Part shown: positions 7,765 through 14,143 of the stretch, one piece after another | Layout of the letters: the number at the start of each line of letters is the position of its first letter | Position numbering within the stretch: position 1 is the first letter of the stretch | Source: Symbiobacteriaceae bacterium | GTDB lineage: Bacteria > Bacillota_E > Symbiobacteriia > Symbiobacteriales > Symbiobacteriaceae | Reading direction: 5' to 3' | Length of the DNA stretch: 17,910 nucleotides | NCBI GenBank assembly: GCA_027356675.1 | Contig: DAHVXO010000147.1 | Coordinates: 1 to 17,910, forward strand | Made by a program: the position numbers and the translations under genes | Notes under the pieces: model-generated | Seen by the model: only the letters and a program-made list of their open reading frames with translations | Database searches by the model: none | Told to the model about the DNA's origin: nothing

Positions 7765-8446
7765 CATTCGTGTTCTGCTGGTAGACGACCACGCCATCCT
7801 CCGTGAAGGGATTCGCTATCTGCTGTCCGCCAGCGGCGAGGTGGAGGTGATCGGTGAGGCCCAAGACGGCGTAGAAGCCCTGGAGATGGTGGAGCGCCTC
7901 AAGCCCGATGCTGTACTCATGGATATTGCGATGCCCCGCATGAACGGGATCGAGGCCACCACGGAGCTGAAGCGCCGCCACCGGGAGCTGCCGGTGCTGA
8001 TCCTCTCGATGTACGACAGTGAGGAATACGTCCTGCCGATCCTGAAGGCCGGGGCTTCAGGCTACGTGCTCAAGCGTTCAGCGGCTCAGGAACTGGTCTC
8101 CGCCCTCAAGGCGGTGGTGGCCGGTCAGGTGATTCTCCACCCGGATGTGGCCCGGACCGTCATGGAGAACCTGCACCAGGGCGGCGGGGGGGCGGCTGGC
8201 GCCGGACAGCATGCTGAGACCGCATCGCACCCGCTGCTCGACCAGTTGACGGAGCGGGAGCGGGAAGTCCTGACACTCATCGCCCGCGGGCTGACCAACC
8301 AGCAGATCGGCGAAAAGCTGTTCATTTCGATCAAGACGGTGCAGGCGCACCGGGCGAACCTGATGGAAAAGCTCGACCTCCACGATGCCGTCGAGCTGAC
8401 CAAGTTTGCCATCAAGACTGGATTGGTCTCGCTGGACGACATGTAA
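7751..8446 (+). CDS. NarL/FixJ-family response regulator, partner of the upstream kinase
   Basis: A 231-residue two-domain regulator. The receiver domain has D12-D13, phospho-acceptor Asp58 in VLMDIAMP, and a conserved Lys in YVLKRSA. A glycine-rich linker (GGGGAAGAG) leads to a LuxR-type DNA-binding domain (LTEREREVLTLIARGLTNQQ, then the recognition helix KTVQAHRANLMEKL). The start is GTG 7751 or TTG 7757; the latter gives the very typical MANIRVLLVDDH. Either overlaps the kinase gene by several codons, as expected for a coupled pair. On phosphorylation it should dimerise and bind DNA; candidate targets include its own operon. A long hairpin starts 11 bp after its stop. Confidence 0.94.
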   Translation: MLLANIRVLLVDDHAILREGIRYLLSASGEVEVIGEAQDGVEALEMVERLKPDAVLMDIAMPRMNGIEATTELKRRHRELPVLILSMYDSEEYVLPILKAGASGYVLKRSAAQELVSALKAVVAGQVILHPDVARTVMENLHQGGGGAAGAGQHAETASHPLLDQLTEREREVLTLIARGLTNQQIGEKLFISIKTVQAHRANLMEKLDLHDAVELTKFAIKTGLVSLDDM

Positions 8447-8457
8447 GCGTGTTCAGG

Positions 8458-8489
8458 GCAGACGCCACCGGGGCTCCGGTGGCGTCTGC
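8458..8489 (+). terminator. Perfect 14-bp hairpin after the response regulator
   Basis: Bases 8458-8471 pair perfectly with 8476-8489 around a GGCT loop; almost all pairs are G-C. There is no T-run after it. It ends 11 bp before the GGAGAGGGGG ribosome binding site of the next gene. It may terminate the OsmC-kinase-regulator transcript, protect its 3' end, or form a structured leader for the YqeC-MocA gene. Confidence 0.6.
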
Positions 8490-8516
8490 ACGCGCCAGGT
8501 GGAGAGGGGGGCGATA

Positions 8517-9839
8517 GTGGTGGCTAATTCACTATGGCGGGCGCTGGGCATCTGCCCGGGCGACGTGGTGGCTTTGACCGGGGGCGGGGGTAAGACTTCG
8601 CTGGTCGCCGCTGTGGCGCGGGAGTTGCAGGCGGAAGGACGCCCGGTCATCGTCACGACGACCACCAAGATCTTTCCGGCCGCGGAGATGGACCTGGTGC
8701 TGGCCGGCGGGAGCAGCCTTTCGGCTGTGCAGGCCGTGCTGGCGCAGGGGCGCAACGTCTGCGTGGCTGAGCGGGTGGAGGAAGGCACAGGCAAGCTCAT
8801 CGGGCTGGCGCCGGAGCGCATCGCCGCTCTGCGGGGCCTCGGCGCAGGAGCCGTGCTCGTGGAGGCGGACGGCTCGGCGGGTCGCCCGCTCAAGGCGCCG
8901 GCCGCTCATGAGCCGATGATCCCAGCCTGTGCGGACCTGGTGGTGCCGGTGGTGGGGGCTGGTGCGTTGGGTCGAAACTTGTCGGCCGAGGTCGCACACC
9001 GGGTGGATCATGTCGCTGCGTGCGCCGGGGTCGCGGTCGGGGATCCGATCACGCCAGGCGTGATGGCCGCAGCACTGCTGGCCTGCACGAAGGGCACGCC
9101 ACAGGGCGCCCGGGTGGTTCCGGTGATTGGCCAGGCCGACCTCGACGGCACCGAGGCCGCCGCGGAAGAGATTGCCGGGCTTTTGGCCGGCCAGGCCGGC
9201 ATCGGGCGTGTGGTCGTAGCGGCGCCACGGACACTTACGCCCGTGCGGCGGGTGCACGGGGAGGTGTCGGCCCTGGTTCTGGCGGGCGGCGCCTCCCGGC
9301 GCTTCGGGGGCGCCAAGCTCCTCCACCCCTGGGCCGGCAAGACCCTGGTGGAGGCCTCGCTCATGGCCCCCCTGCGGGCCGGAATGCGCGAAGTCCTGCT
9401 GGTCACCGGGGCGTACCATCAGGAATTGGTGAAGATCCTTGCACAATACCCGGTTCGCCTGGTGTACAACCCGGACTGGGCGGAGGGGATGTCAACATCG
9501 GTGCGGGCCGGGCTGGCGGCGATTACCGCCGGCCCAGACCTGCAAGGACTGCTGATCTGCCTCGCCGACCAGCCGCTGCTGCCCTCCCGAGTCCCCGATG
9601 CGTTGGCTGAAGCCTTCCGGCGCACCCGTTCGGCGGTGATTGCACCGGTGCTGGGAGGGTCCCGCCGCAACCCTGTGCTTTTCCGGCGGGACCTCTTCGC
9701 CGAACTGGCGGCGGTGGAGGGAGATGAGGGCGGGCGCAGCGTGGTGCAGCGTCACCTTGCGCAGATCCACCTGGTGGAGTTCACTGAGCCCGGCTGGTTC
9801 CAGGACGTCGACCGCCCTTCCGACCTGCCGGACCGGTAG
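8517..9839 (+). CDS. YqeC-MocA fusion: selenium-dependent molybdenum hydroxylase accessory protein and molybdopterin nucleotidyltransferase
   Basis: A 440-residue fusion. The N-terminal domain (about 1-240) matches YqeC: a P-loop-like TGGGGKTS (21-28), TTTTKIFP, and the signature VEADGSAGRPLKAP around E116-D118, followed by HEPMIP. YqeC goes with maturation of selenium-dependent molybdenum hydroxylases; its reaction is not established. The C-terminal domain (about 250-440) is a MobA/MocA-type nucleotidyltransferase with LAGGASRRFGGAK (255-267), NPDWAEGMSTS, ADQP and a GSRRNPVLF block; MocA adds CMP to molybdopterin to give MCD, the cofactor form used by xanthine dehydrogenase-type enzymes. 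Start GTG 8517 (a second GTG at 8520 is possible), with GGAGAGGGGG upstream. No hydroxylase or selenium gene is in the window. Convergent with the cyclase gene, 16 bp away. Confidence 0.88.
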   Translation: MVANSLWRALGICPGDVVALTGGGGKTSLVAAVARELQAEGRPVIVTTTTKIFPAAEMDLVLAGGSSLSAVQAVLAQGRNVCVAERVEEGTGKLIGLAPERIAALRGLGAGAVLVEADGSAGRPLKAPAAHEPMIPACADLVVPVVGAGALGRNLSAEVAHRVDHVAACAGVAVGDPITPGVMAAALLACTKGTPQGARVVPVIGQADLDGTEAAAEEIAGLLAGQAGIGRVVVAAPRTLTPVRRVHGEVSALVLAGGASRRFGGAKLLHPWAGKTLVEASLMAPLRAGMREVLLVTGAYHQELVKILAQYPVRLVYNPDWAEGMSTSVRAGLAAITAGPDLQGLLICLADQPLLPSRVPDALAEAFRRTRSAVIAPVLGGSRRNPVLFRRDLFAELAAVEGDEGGRSVVQRHLAQIHLVEFTEPGWFQDVDRPSDLPDR

Positions 9840-9847
9840 AATCACAT

Positions 9848-9869
9848 AGTCCCAATCACTGGGGGGACT
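9848..9869. terminator. Short hairpin between convergent genes
   Basis: AGTCCC (9848-9853) pairs with GGGACT (9864-9869). It covers the 3' end of the minus-strand cyclase gene and the 16-bp gap after the YqeC-MocA stop. No T-run is present on either strand, so it is weak evidence for a bidirectional terminator. Confidence 0.3.
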
Positions 9870-11066
9870 TGTTCATCCGTACGACACGGTTGCGCCACCG
9901 CTTGGCCTTGTACAGCGCCTCATCGGCCGCCTCCACGACTTCTCGCCATCCGCCGGCGCTCTCCGGCCAGGCCGCCACCCCGATGGAGATGGTCACGGGT
10001 GCCTCCCGTTCGGGCCCGCCATAGACATCTGCCACCGCTTGCCGGAGCCGTTCGGCGACCACGACTGCGGTATCCGACTGGGTGTCCGGCAGCAGGGCCA
10101 CGAACTCCTCGCCGCCCCAGCGGAACAGGATGTCATACGGCCGGAGGTTTCGCAGCAGAATCCGGGAGACCGACCGCAGAAACTTGTCGCCCGCCACATG
10201 ACCATGGGTATCGTTAAAGCGTTTGAACAAATCCAGGTCCATCACCAGGATCGAAATCGGTGAGCTACGCCGGGCGGCCCGTTCGAATTCTTCGACGACC
10301 CGGGTTGAGAAGTAGCGGCGGTTGGGCAGGGTGGTCAGGGGATCGGTGAAGGTCTCCGTGACGATGCCAAAGTGGGCGGCCGACAGCAGTAGTATTGCAG
10401 AGCTTGTCCCAAACATCCAGGAACTTAGATGCAACACCATGGAAGAGCCATCTGCCATAATCGCGTTGCCCAGTTCGGCGGTCTTGCCGGTGGCTAGCAG
10501 CGCCAGGGCCGGCAGCACCTGGATTCCAGGCTTGAGCAGTCCCGCCAAGTAGATGGCCAGCCCAATGATGATCAGGTCCCAGGCCTCAAGCACGAGGTAT
10601 CCCCAATAGTGGGCGAATGGCAGGCCGGGGGTGCTGCGTACCTGGAAATACCAAAACACTTGAACCACGAATATCAGACCGATGGTCGTGCGGGTGATGT
10701 TTCGGATGACCCGCCGCAGCTGGACTCGGCGTCCCCGTTCGTGCACGGCCATGGAATAGGCAAGCAGGATGATGAAGCCGCTCTCTACGAGGTGCAGCCA
10801 GACCGGCGCTATCAATGAAACTACGGTATGCGCCCCCACAGGGACCCAGGCAGGGTAGCTGGCCGTCAGCCCTTGATGGAGAGCCGCCAGGATGAAGGCC
10901 CACCCCATGTACCGAAACGTCTCGCGCCGTGTTCGCTGCCATTCGCTCAAGGCGATCATGGTGACAAGCAGGGCGGTCACGGCCCGGATGCTGGACCCGA
11001 CAATCGTCAGAAGCTGATCGACCGTCACGGTTGCAGTGGGTGGCAGGGGCTTTCCCCCCAGTGATT
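9854..11066. repeat. 14-bp perfect inverted repeat bounding the diguanylate cyclase gene
   Basis: AATCACTGGGGGGA at 9854-9867 on the plus strand recurs as its exact reverse complement at 11053-11066. The two copies point inward and enclose the cyclase gene exactly: the left copy contains the gene's stop codon and the right copy lies 25 bp before its start. Flanking bases diverge at once on both sides. No target-site duplication is evident and there is no transposase between the arms. The G-run makes the match somewhat less improbable than its length suggests. Confidence 0.6.
9856..11028 (-). CDS. Membrane diguanylate cyclase (GGDEF)
   Basis: A 390-residue protein. The N-terminal ~220 residues contain about seven hydrophobic helices and form a membrane sensor region of a type I cannot name. 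A GGDEF domain follows (about 225-385): DPLTTLPNRRYF, the metal-binding MDLDLFKRFND, the active-site variant G305-G-E-E-F, and TISIGVA. The I-site R296-P-Y-D lies five residues before GGEEF, so feedback inhibition by c-di-GMP is expected. It should make c-di-GMP from two GTP at the inner face of the membrane. No EAL domain is attached. Start GTG 11028 has no good ribosome binding site nearby (a GGGGGGAAAG lies about 20 bp upstream), but the first membrane helix starts within 15 residues, so a much later start is unlikely. Confidence 0.92.
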   Translation of the reverse strand: MTVDQLLTIVGSSIRAVTALLVTMIALSEWQRTRRETFRYMGWAFILAALHQGLTASYPAWVPVGAHTVVSLIAPVWLHLVESGFIILLAYSMAVHERGRRVQLRRVIRNITRTTIGLIFVVQVFWYFQVRSTPGLPFAHYWGYLVLEAWDLIIIGLAIYLAGLLKPGIQVLPALALLATGKTAELGNAIMADGSSMVLHLSSWMFGTSSAILLLSAAHFGIVTETFTDPLTTLPNRRYFSTRVVEEFERAARRSSPISILVMDLDLFKRFNDTHGHVAGDKFLRSVSRILLRNLRPYDILFRWGGEEFVALLPDTQSDTAVVVAERLRQAVADVYGGPEREAPVTISIGVAAWPESAGGWREVVEAADEALYKAKRWRNRVVRMNKSPQ

Positions 11067-11116
11067 TGAGTACGTATAGCGATATTATCCATCATTTTGG
11101 TGAACTGGGTAAGTGG

Positions 11117-11317
11117 TCAATCGTCCCATTCAGTGGGCGGCCGTCGCCCGGCTGGAACCACATCATAGACCAGTCCCTCGTAAAGCACCGTCAGGTTTCC
11201 CAGGCTCACGGCGCGGATGCCCGGGAAGTACTCCAGGTCCCGCGTCGCGAAAGGCGGGTCCACTCGAATGCCCACTGTGTCCCCGGTCAGCAGCTTCAGA
11301 TGCAACTCGGTGTACAA
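11117..11317 (-). CDS. Small hypothetical protein
   Basis: A 66-residue protein on the minus strand that I do not recognise. The start is TTG 11317 with AAGAAGGTGG a few bases upstream; no better start exists in the frame, although it is open for about another 100 bp. Its third-codon positions are almost all G or C, as in neighbouring genes and unlike random frames, which is the main reason to believe it. It is soluble, with no membrane helix and an acidic C-terminus (EWDD). It is 88 bp upstream of the cyclase on the same strand, so the two could share a transcript, and is divergent from the methyltransferase-like gene across a 125-bp gap. In that gap a GATTC-ACCC-GAATC inverted repeat (about 11391-11404) could serve as an operator. 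Confidence 0.55.
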   Translation of the reverse strand: MYTELHLKLLTGDTVGIRVDPPFATRDLEYFPGIRAVSLGNLTVLYEGLVYDVVPAGRRPPTEWDD

Positions 11318-11442
11318 CCGCCCACCTTCTTCCCCACAGGTCTTTGCCCCGAGGTGAAAAGAACGCGTCGCGAATTTTTGGCAGGAATTGGATTCACCCG
11401 AATCGAACTGTGTCTGAGTGATTTATGGGGAGGGACGGTGTC

Positions 11443-12192
11443 ATGCTGCCCAACGTCATCACCCCCGACCTGCTCGAACTCATGGATACGGGAAGTCCGG
11501 GGGACATTGATTTCTACAGTCAGTATGCCCGACATCGCGGCGGTCCTGTGCTGGTGCTGCTTTCCGGCACTGGACGCGTCGCTGTTCCCATTGCGCGGCA
11601 AGGCGTCCCGGTGATAGGCATTGATGCCGATGCTGCCATGGTCGACCAGGCCAAGCGGAAGGCGCAGCTAGGAAACGTGGCGCGCGCAATGTTCGTACGG
11701 GCGGACCCCACCAATTTCGTCAGCGACAGCAAGCATCCGTTGGTGATCATTCCCGGCGGGGCGCTCAGTAGACTCCTGAGCCTTGACGACCAGCGTCAGG
11801 CCCTGCTCTCCGTCCGTACTGCGTTGGCGTTCGGGGGTAAGCTGGTGTTTGACCTACCGATCCTCGATCCGGGCGAGGCTGTGCCGGCGCAGCCGGCGGT
11901 CCGCCACGTCGGGCCATCGGCCCAGGTGACGGCAGTCCTGCACAGGTATCGCACATTCGACTCCACGCGCCAACTGACCCAGGATACGGTCTCCTGCGAG
12001 TGGCTCGATGCCAGCGGGCAGGTCACAGGCAAGCAGTATGCTGCCGTTACCCTGCGCTATAGCACCCCGGCTGAGATCCAGCTGCTCCTCGAGGCCTGTG
12101 GGTTTGCCCCCGTACTCTATGGGGGGTTTGACCGGCATCCGCTCTTACCCGGCGCCGCCCGACTGGTGATCGAGGCGGATCGCAAGGATTGA
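11443..12192 (+). CDS. Class I SAM methyltransferase-like protein with altered motif I
   Basis: A 249-residue protein with a Rossmann-type methyltransferase layout. Motif I reads V36-L-V-L-L-S-G-T-G44, then D61 in VIGIDAD (ribose contact), motif II-like FVRADPTNF, and LVIIPGGALSRLLSLDDQ, which matches the region where such enzymes usually read DxVxxxxxSLxHL. It ends with a beta-rich domain typical of small-molecule methyltransferases, including an LRYSTPAEIQLLLEACGF block. The acidic residue normally in motif I (LELGCGTG) is lost: here it is LVLLSGTG. SAM binding may be weakened, or the protein may not be a methyltransferase at all. The substrate is unknown. ATG 11443 is the start: GGGGAGGGA lies 7 bp upstream, and an earlier ATG at 11425 overlaps that site. 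Confidence 0.75.
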   Translation: MLPNVITPDLLELMDTGSPGDIDFYSQYARHRGGPVLVLLSGTGRVAVPIARQGVPVIGIDADAAMVDQAKRKAQLGNVARAMFVRADPTNFVSDSKHPLVIIPGGALSRLLSLDDQRQALLSVRTALAFGGKLVFDLPILDPGEAVPAQPAVRHVGPSAQVTAVLHRYRTFDSTRQLTQDTVSCEWLDASGQVTGKQYAAVTLRYSTPAEIQLLLEACGFAPVLYGGFDRHPLLPGAARLVIEADRKD

Positions 12193-12226
12193 GCAAGTCC
12201 CGAAATCCCTGAAGGCCGCCTCTTTT
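12172..12226 (+). terminator. Putative terminator overlapping the methyltransferase-like gene end
   Basis: GAGGCGG (12172-12178) can pair with CCGCCTC (12216-12222), which TTTT follows; GGATT (12186-12190) and AATCC (12204-12208) can pair inside, separated by a 7x7 internal loop. The 3' arm plus T-run (GGCCGCCTCTTT) is the same 12 bases as in the ispH terminator. Its large loop makes it less certain than that one. Confidence 0.42.
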
Positions 12227-12314
12227 GTGCATTGGATTCCGCTGGTGGAGAAGGGATTCGCCATCATTTGCCGAAAACGATCACGAAGGTGCGTTGCTCA
12301 AAGGAAGGGGTACC

Positions 12315-12566
12315 ATGGGAAAGCGGCCGACCTGGGAACCAGTCGGCGGCCCGTTGCCACCGGGCGTCCAGTGCCGGCATCAGACCAGTCTCGCCGGCTG
12401 GCGGGTAGTCTCCGAACTGGTCCTGATCGGGACTGGGGTAGCGCAGGTTCGGATCAACGGGCAGGTTCACGGGGAGGCGATTGCCGGTAGCTTGGCTTCA
12501 GCCCGCAGAATCTATCGGTCCGTGCAAAATTCCATCAGGCCGCGGCAGGCCGTTCTGCCACTTTGA
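12315..12566 (+). CDS. Small hypothetical protein
   Basis: An 83-residue protein that I do not recognise. Start ATG 12315 has AAGGAAGGGG 4 bp upstream, a good site with short spacing. The middle, from GWRVVSELVLIGTGVAQVRI to about IAGSLASARRIYRSV, looks like two or three beta strands followed by a helix. No signal peptide or membrane segment. Codon use is somewhat less GC-biased than its neighbours. It stands between the methyltransferase-like gene and the orphan regulator. It is real if the ribosome binding site is meaningful; no domain supports it. Confidence 0.5.
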   Translation: MGKRPTWEPVGGPLPPGVQCRHQTSLAGWRVVSELVLIGTGVAQVRINGQVHGEAIAGSLASARRIYRSVQNSIRPRQAVLPL

Positions 12567-12578
12567 AGGCCACGATGG

Positions 12579-12622
12579 TATTATGCAATTATCTTATAGA
12601 AATCATATTATGCGAAGGTCTA
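12579..12622 (+). promoter_or_regulatory. AT-rich leader with direct repeats, upstream of the orphan regulator
   Basis: An AT-rich patch in an otherwise GC-rich region contains TATTATGC twice (12579-12586 and 12606-12613), 27 bp apart, and several -10-like hexamers. The second copy runs into GCGAAGGTCTA (12612-12622), an 11-mer also found upstream of the universal stress gene. No clear -35 is seen. It lies 87-130 bp before the regulator start and probably holds its promoter and binding sites. Confidence 0.45.
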
Positions 12623-12708
12623 GGTACTGTAGGGCACCTGCCGGATTGCCCCAGGTCCTATTCCCATGGTAGAGTGAGGCTCAAGAGGGAAAGGAGGGCG
12701 CCCGCGCC

Positions 12709-13356
12709 ATGAAAGTCCTGATTGTAGACGACCACCTGATGCTTCGCAAGGGCGTGCTAAGCATCCTCTCCAGCAGCGATCTCCATGTAGTTGGCGAGGC
12801 CAACAATGGACAGGAAGCGCTGGATCTGGTCCCGAAGCTCAAGCCCGACCTCGTGCTCATGGACATCAATATGCCGGTGCTTGACGGTGTGGAGGCCACA
12901 CGCAAGCTGAAGGCAGCTTACCCTGACCTCAAGGTCGTGATTTTGACCGTTTCTGAGATCGACAAGGATCTTTTTGAAGCGATTAAAGCTGGAGCGGATG
13001 GTTATCTGCTCAAGAGTCTCGGACCCGAGGAGTTGGTTGGGTCGCTGAAGTCAGCCGTGGCCGGCGAAGCGCCCATCTCTTCGGTGATGGCAGCGAAGAT
13101 GCTGAAGGAATTCCGCCAGCCGCGCACGGGTCCTAGCGGCAAGGAGGACGGTCAGCAGCTCTCGCCTCGCGAGGTCGAGGTCCTGCGTCTGGCCAGCACC
13201 GGCCTCACGTACAAGGAAATCGCCTCGAAGCTTTACGTTGCTGAAAGCACTGTAAAGAACCATATGCGGCATATCCTTGAGAAGCTGCACCTGCGCAATC
13301 GTTCAGAGGCTGTGGGATATGCGATCCGGGAGGGTCTCGCCGGAGATCCCCACTAA
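12709..13356 (+). CDS. Orphan NarL/FixJ-family response regulator
   Basis: A 215-residue regulator. Receiver domain: D7-D8, phospho-acceptor Asp52 in VLMDINMP, Thr80 and Lys102 in YLLKSLG, so it should accept phosphate. LuxR-type HTH: LSPREVEVLRLASTGLTYKE, with recognition helix ESTVKNHMRHILEKL. ATG 12709 has AGGAGG 11 bp upstream, slightly far. No kinase gene is adjacent; the kinase at 6724 or an unlinked one may serve it. It has its own leader and a strong terminator, so is monocistronic. The next gene encodes a universal stress protein, and an 11-bp motif is shared by the two leaders, which makes that gene a candidate target. Confidence 0.94.
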   Translation: MKVLIVDDHLMLRKGVLSILSSSDLHVVGEANNGQEALDLVPKLKPDLVLMDINMPVLDGVEATRKLKAAYPDLKVVILTVSEIDKDLFEAIKAGADGYLLKSLGPEELVGSLKSAVAGEAPISSVMAAKMLKEFRQPRTGPSGKEDGQQLSPREVEVLRLASTGLTYKEIASKLYVAESTVKNHMRHILEKLHLRNRSEAVGYAIREGLAGDPH

Positions 13357-13369
13357 TCTGCGTTGAGTG

Positions 13370-13400
13370 AAACCACCCGTCGCGCTCGGGTGGTTTTCGT
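13370..13400 (+). terminator. Rho-independent terminator after the orphan regulator
   Basis: AAACCACCCG (13370-13379) pairs perfectly with CGGGTGGTTT (13387-13396) around a 7-nt loop, and T-rich sequence follows. It begins 14 bp after the stop codon. Confidence 0.88.
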
Positions 13401-13436
13401 GTTGGGCAGTAGTTGGAATGCATGTGCGCCTTGCCC

Positions 13437-13485
13437 GCGAAGGTCTATACCCAAATCAGGCCAAAGTTGGATAGTAGGTCTATCC
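13437..13485 (+). promoter_or_regulatory. Candidate control region of the universal stress gene
   Basis: It holds GCGAAGGTCTA (13437-13447), shared with the leader of the orphan regulator; a second AGGTCTAT (13476-13483), a direct repeat of 13441-13448; and an inverted repeat GGATAG-TAGGT-CTATCC (13469-13485). These are plausible regulator-binding sites 75-120 bp before the start. I cannot place -35 and -10 hexamers with confidence. Confidence 0.4.
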
Positions 13486-13558
13486 GGATTCAGGTATCAT
13501 GAAGCTGACGAGATTCCTGTGTCCCATGTCGTGTGGCTGTGAGGAGGCGACGAAGATC

Positions 13559-13999
13559 ATGAAGAAGGTACTTTTGGCGACCGATGGTAGCGACGGTAGC
13601 CTTCACGCGGCCCGGGTGCTGGGTGAGCTCCTGACGGGACTGCCGGAGTCACAGGTGACCGTAGTTTATGTAGCTCACATTCCCCGCTCTTTCAACCTGA
13701 CGGATGAGTTCGGCAACAAGATCACGCCAGAGGTGCCGATGGATATCATGATCCGCCGTTCCGCCGACCCGATTCTGAAGCGGACGCTCTCGGCGTTGGG
13801 CCTGCCGGAAGACCGGGTCAATTTCGAGGTGCAGGTCGGTGAGCCGGCGGAAGAGATCGTTGATCTCGCTCGTCTGGAGGGCTATGATCTGGTTGTGGTC
13901 GGAAGCCGCGGCCTCGGCCCCGTGAAGGAGATTCTGCTGGGCAGCGTCTCCAATCGGATTTTGCATACCGCACCGTGCCCGGTGCTGGTCGTCCGGTAG
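13559..13999 (+). CDS. Universal stress protein (UspA family)
   Basis: A 146-residue single-domain USP. The first strand and loop read MKKVLLATDGSDGS, with Asp9 in the usual nucleotide-contact position. The ATP-binding motif G-x2-G-x9-G-S is complete (G115, G118, G128, S129), so this is probably an ATP-binding USP, and the C-terminus CPVLVVR is typical. USPs help cells survive starvation, oxidative and other stress; the mechanism varies. Start ATG 13559 has GAGGAGG 11 bp upstream; an in-frame ATG at 13499 would add a cysteine-containing extension unlike the family. Its leader carries repeats shared with the preceding regulator. Cytosolic. Confidence 0.93.
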   Translation: MKKVLLATDGSDGSLHAARVLGELLTGLPESQVTVVYVAHIPRSFNLTDEFGNKITPEVPMDIMIRRSADPILKRTLSALGLPEDRVNFEVQVGEPAEEIVDLARLEGYDLVVVGSRGLGPVKEILLGSVSNRILHTAPCPVLVVR

Positions 14000-14038
14000 C
14001 ATCGCTTATCCCTGGTTCTCCTAGCCTTCGGTAGTTTG

Positions 14039-14083
14039 GACGCCACCCGATTCTGGTCGCTTCAACCAGACTCGGGTGGTGTC
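14039..14083. terminator. Long hairpin between convergent genes
   Basis: About 18 base pairs form between 14039-14057 and 14065-14083, with one mismatch, one G-T pair and a 7-nt loop. There is no T-run on either side. It separates the universal stress gene (plus) from the convergent small minus-strand gene, so a bidirectional terminator or barrier is likely. Its arm shares CCACCCG with the terminator at 13370. Confidence 0.6.
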
Positions 14084-14143
14084 GCGTTTAACGGATCGGT
14101 GGGTGCCGCTGATCGTGGGCGCCGAGGTGATGGACGGGGTCAT

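Noticed and set aside
8532..9446. A 304-codon minus-strand frame over the YqeC-MocA gene
   Set aside because: Antisense shadow in GC-rich sequence; no motif and low-complexity His/Gly/Arg-rich product.
11378..11393. A possible sigma-54 promoter (TGGCA followed by TTGG)
   Set aside because: The invariant GC of the -12 element is absent at the required spacing.
11385..11412. A tRNA T-arm-like stretch (GTTCGATTC on the minus strand)
   Set aside because: The flanking bases do not form the T stem, and no acceptor, D or anticodon arm is found nearby.
11036..11614. A 192-codon plus-strand frame across the 11.1-11.6 kb region
   Set aside because: It overlaps the better-supported minus-strand small gene and the methyltransferase-like gene; no ribosome binding site.
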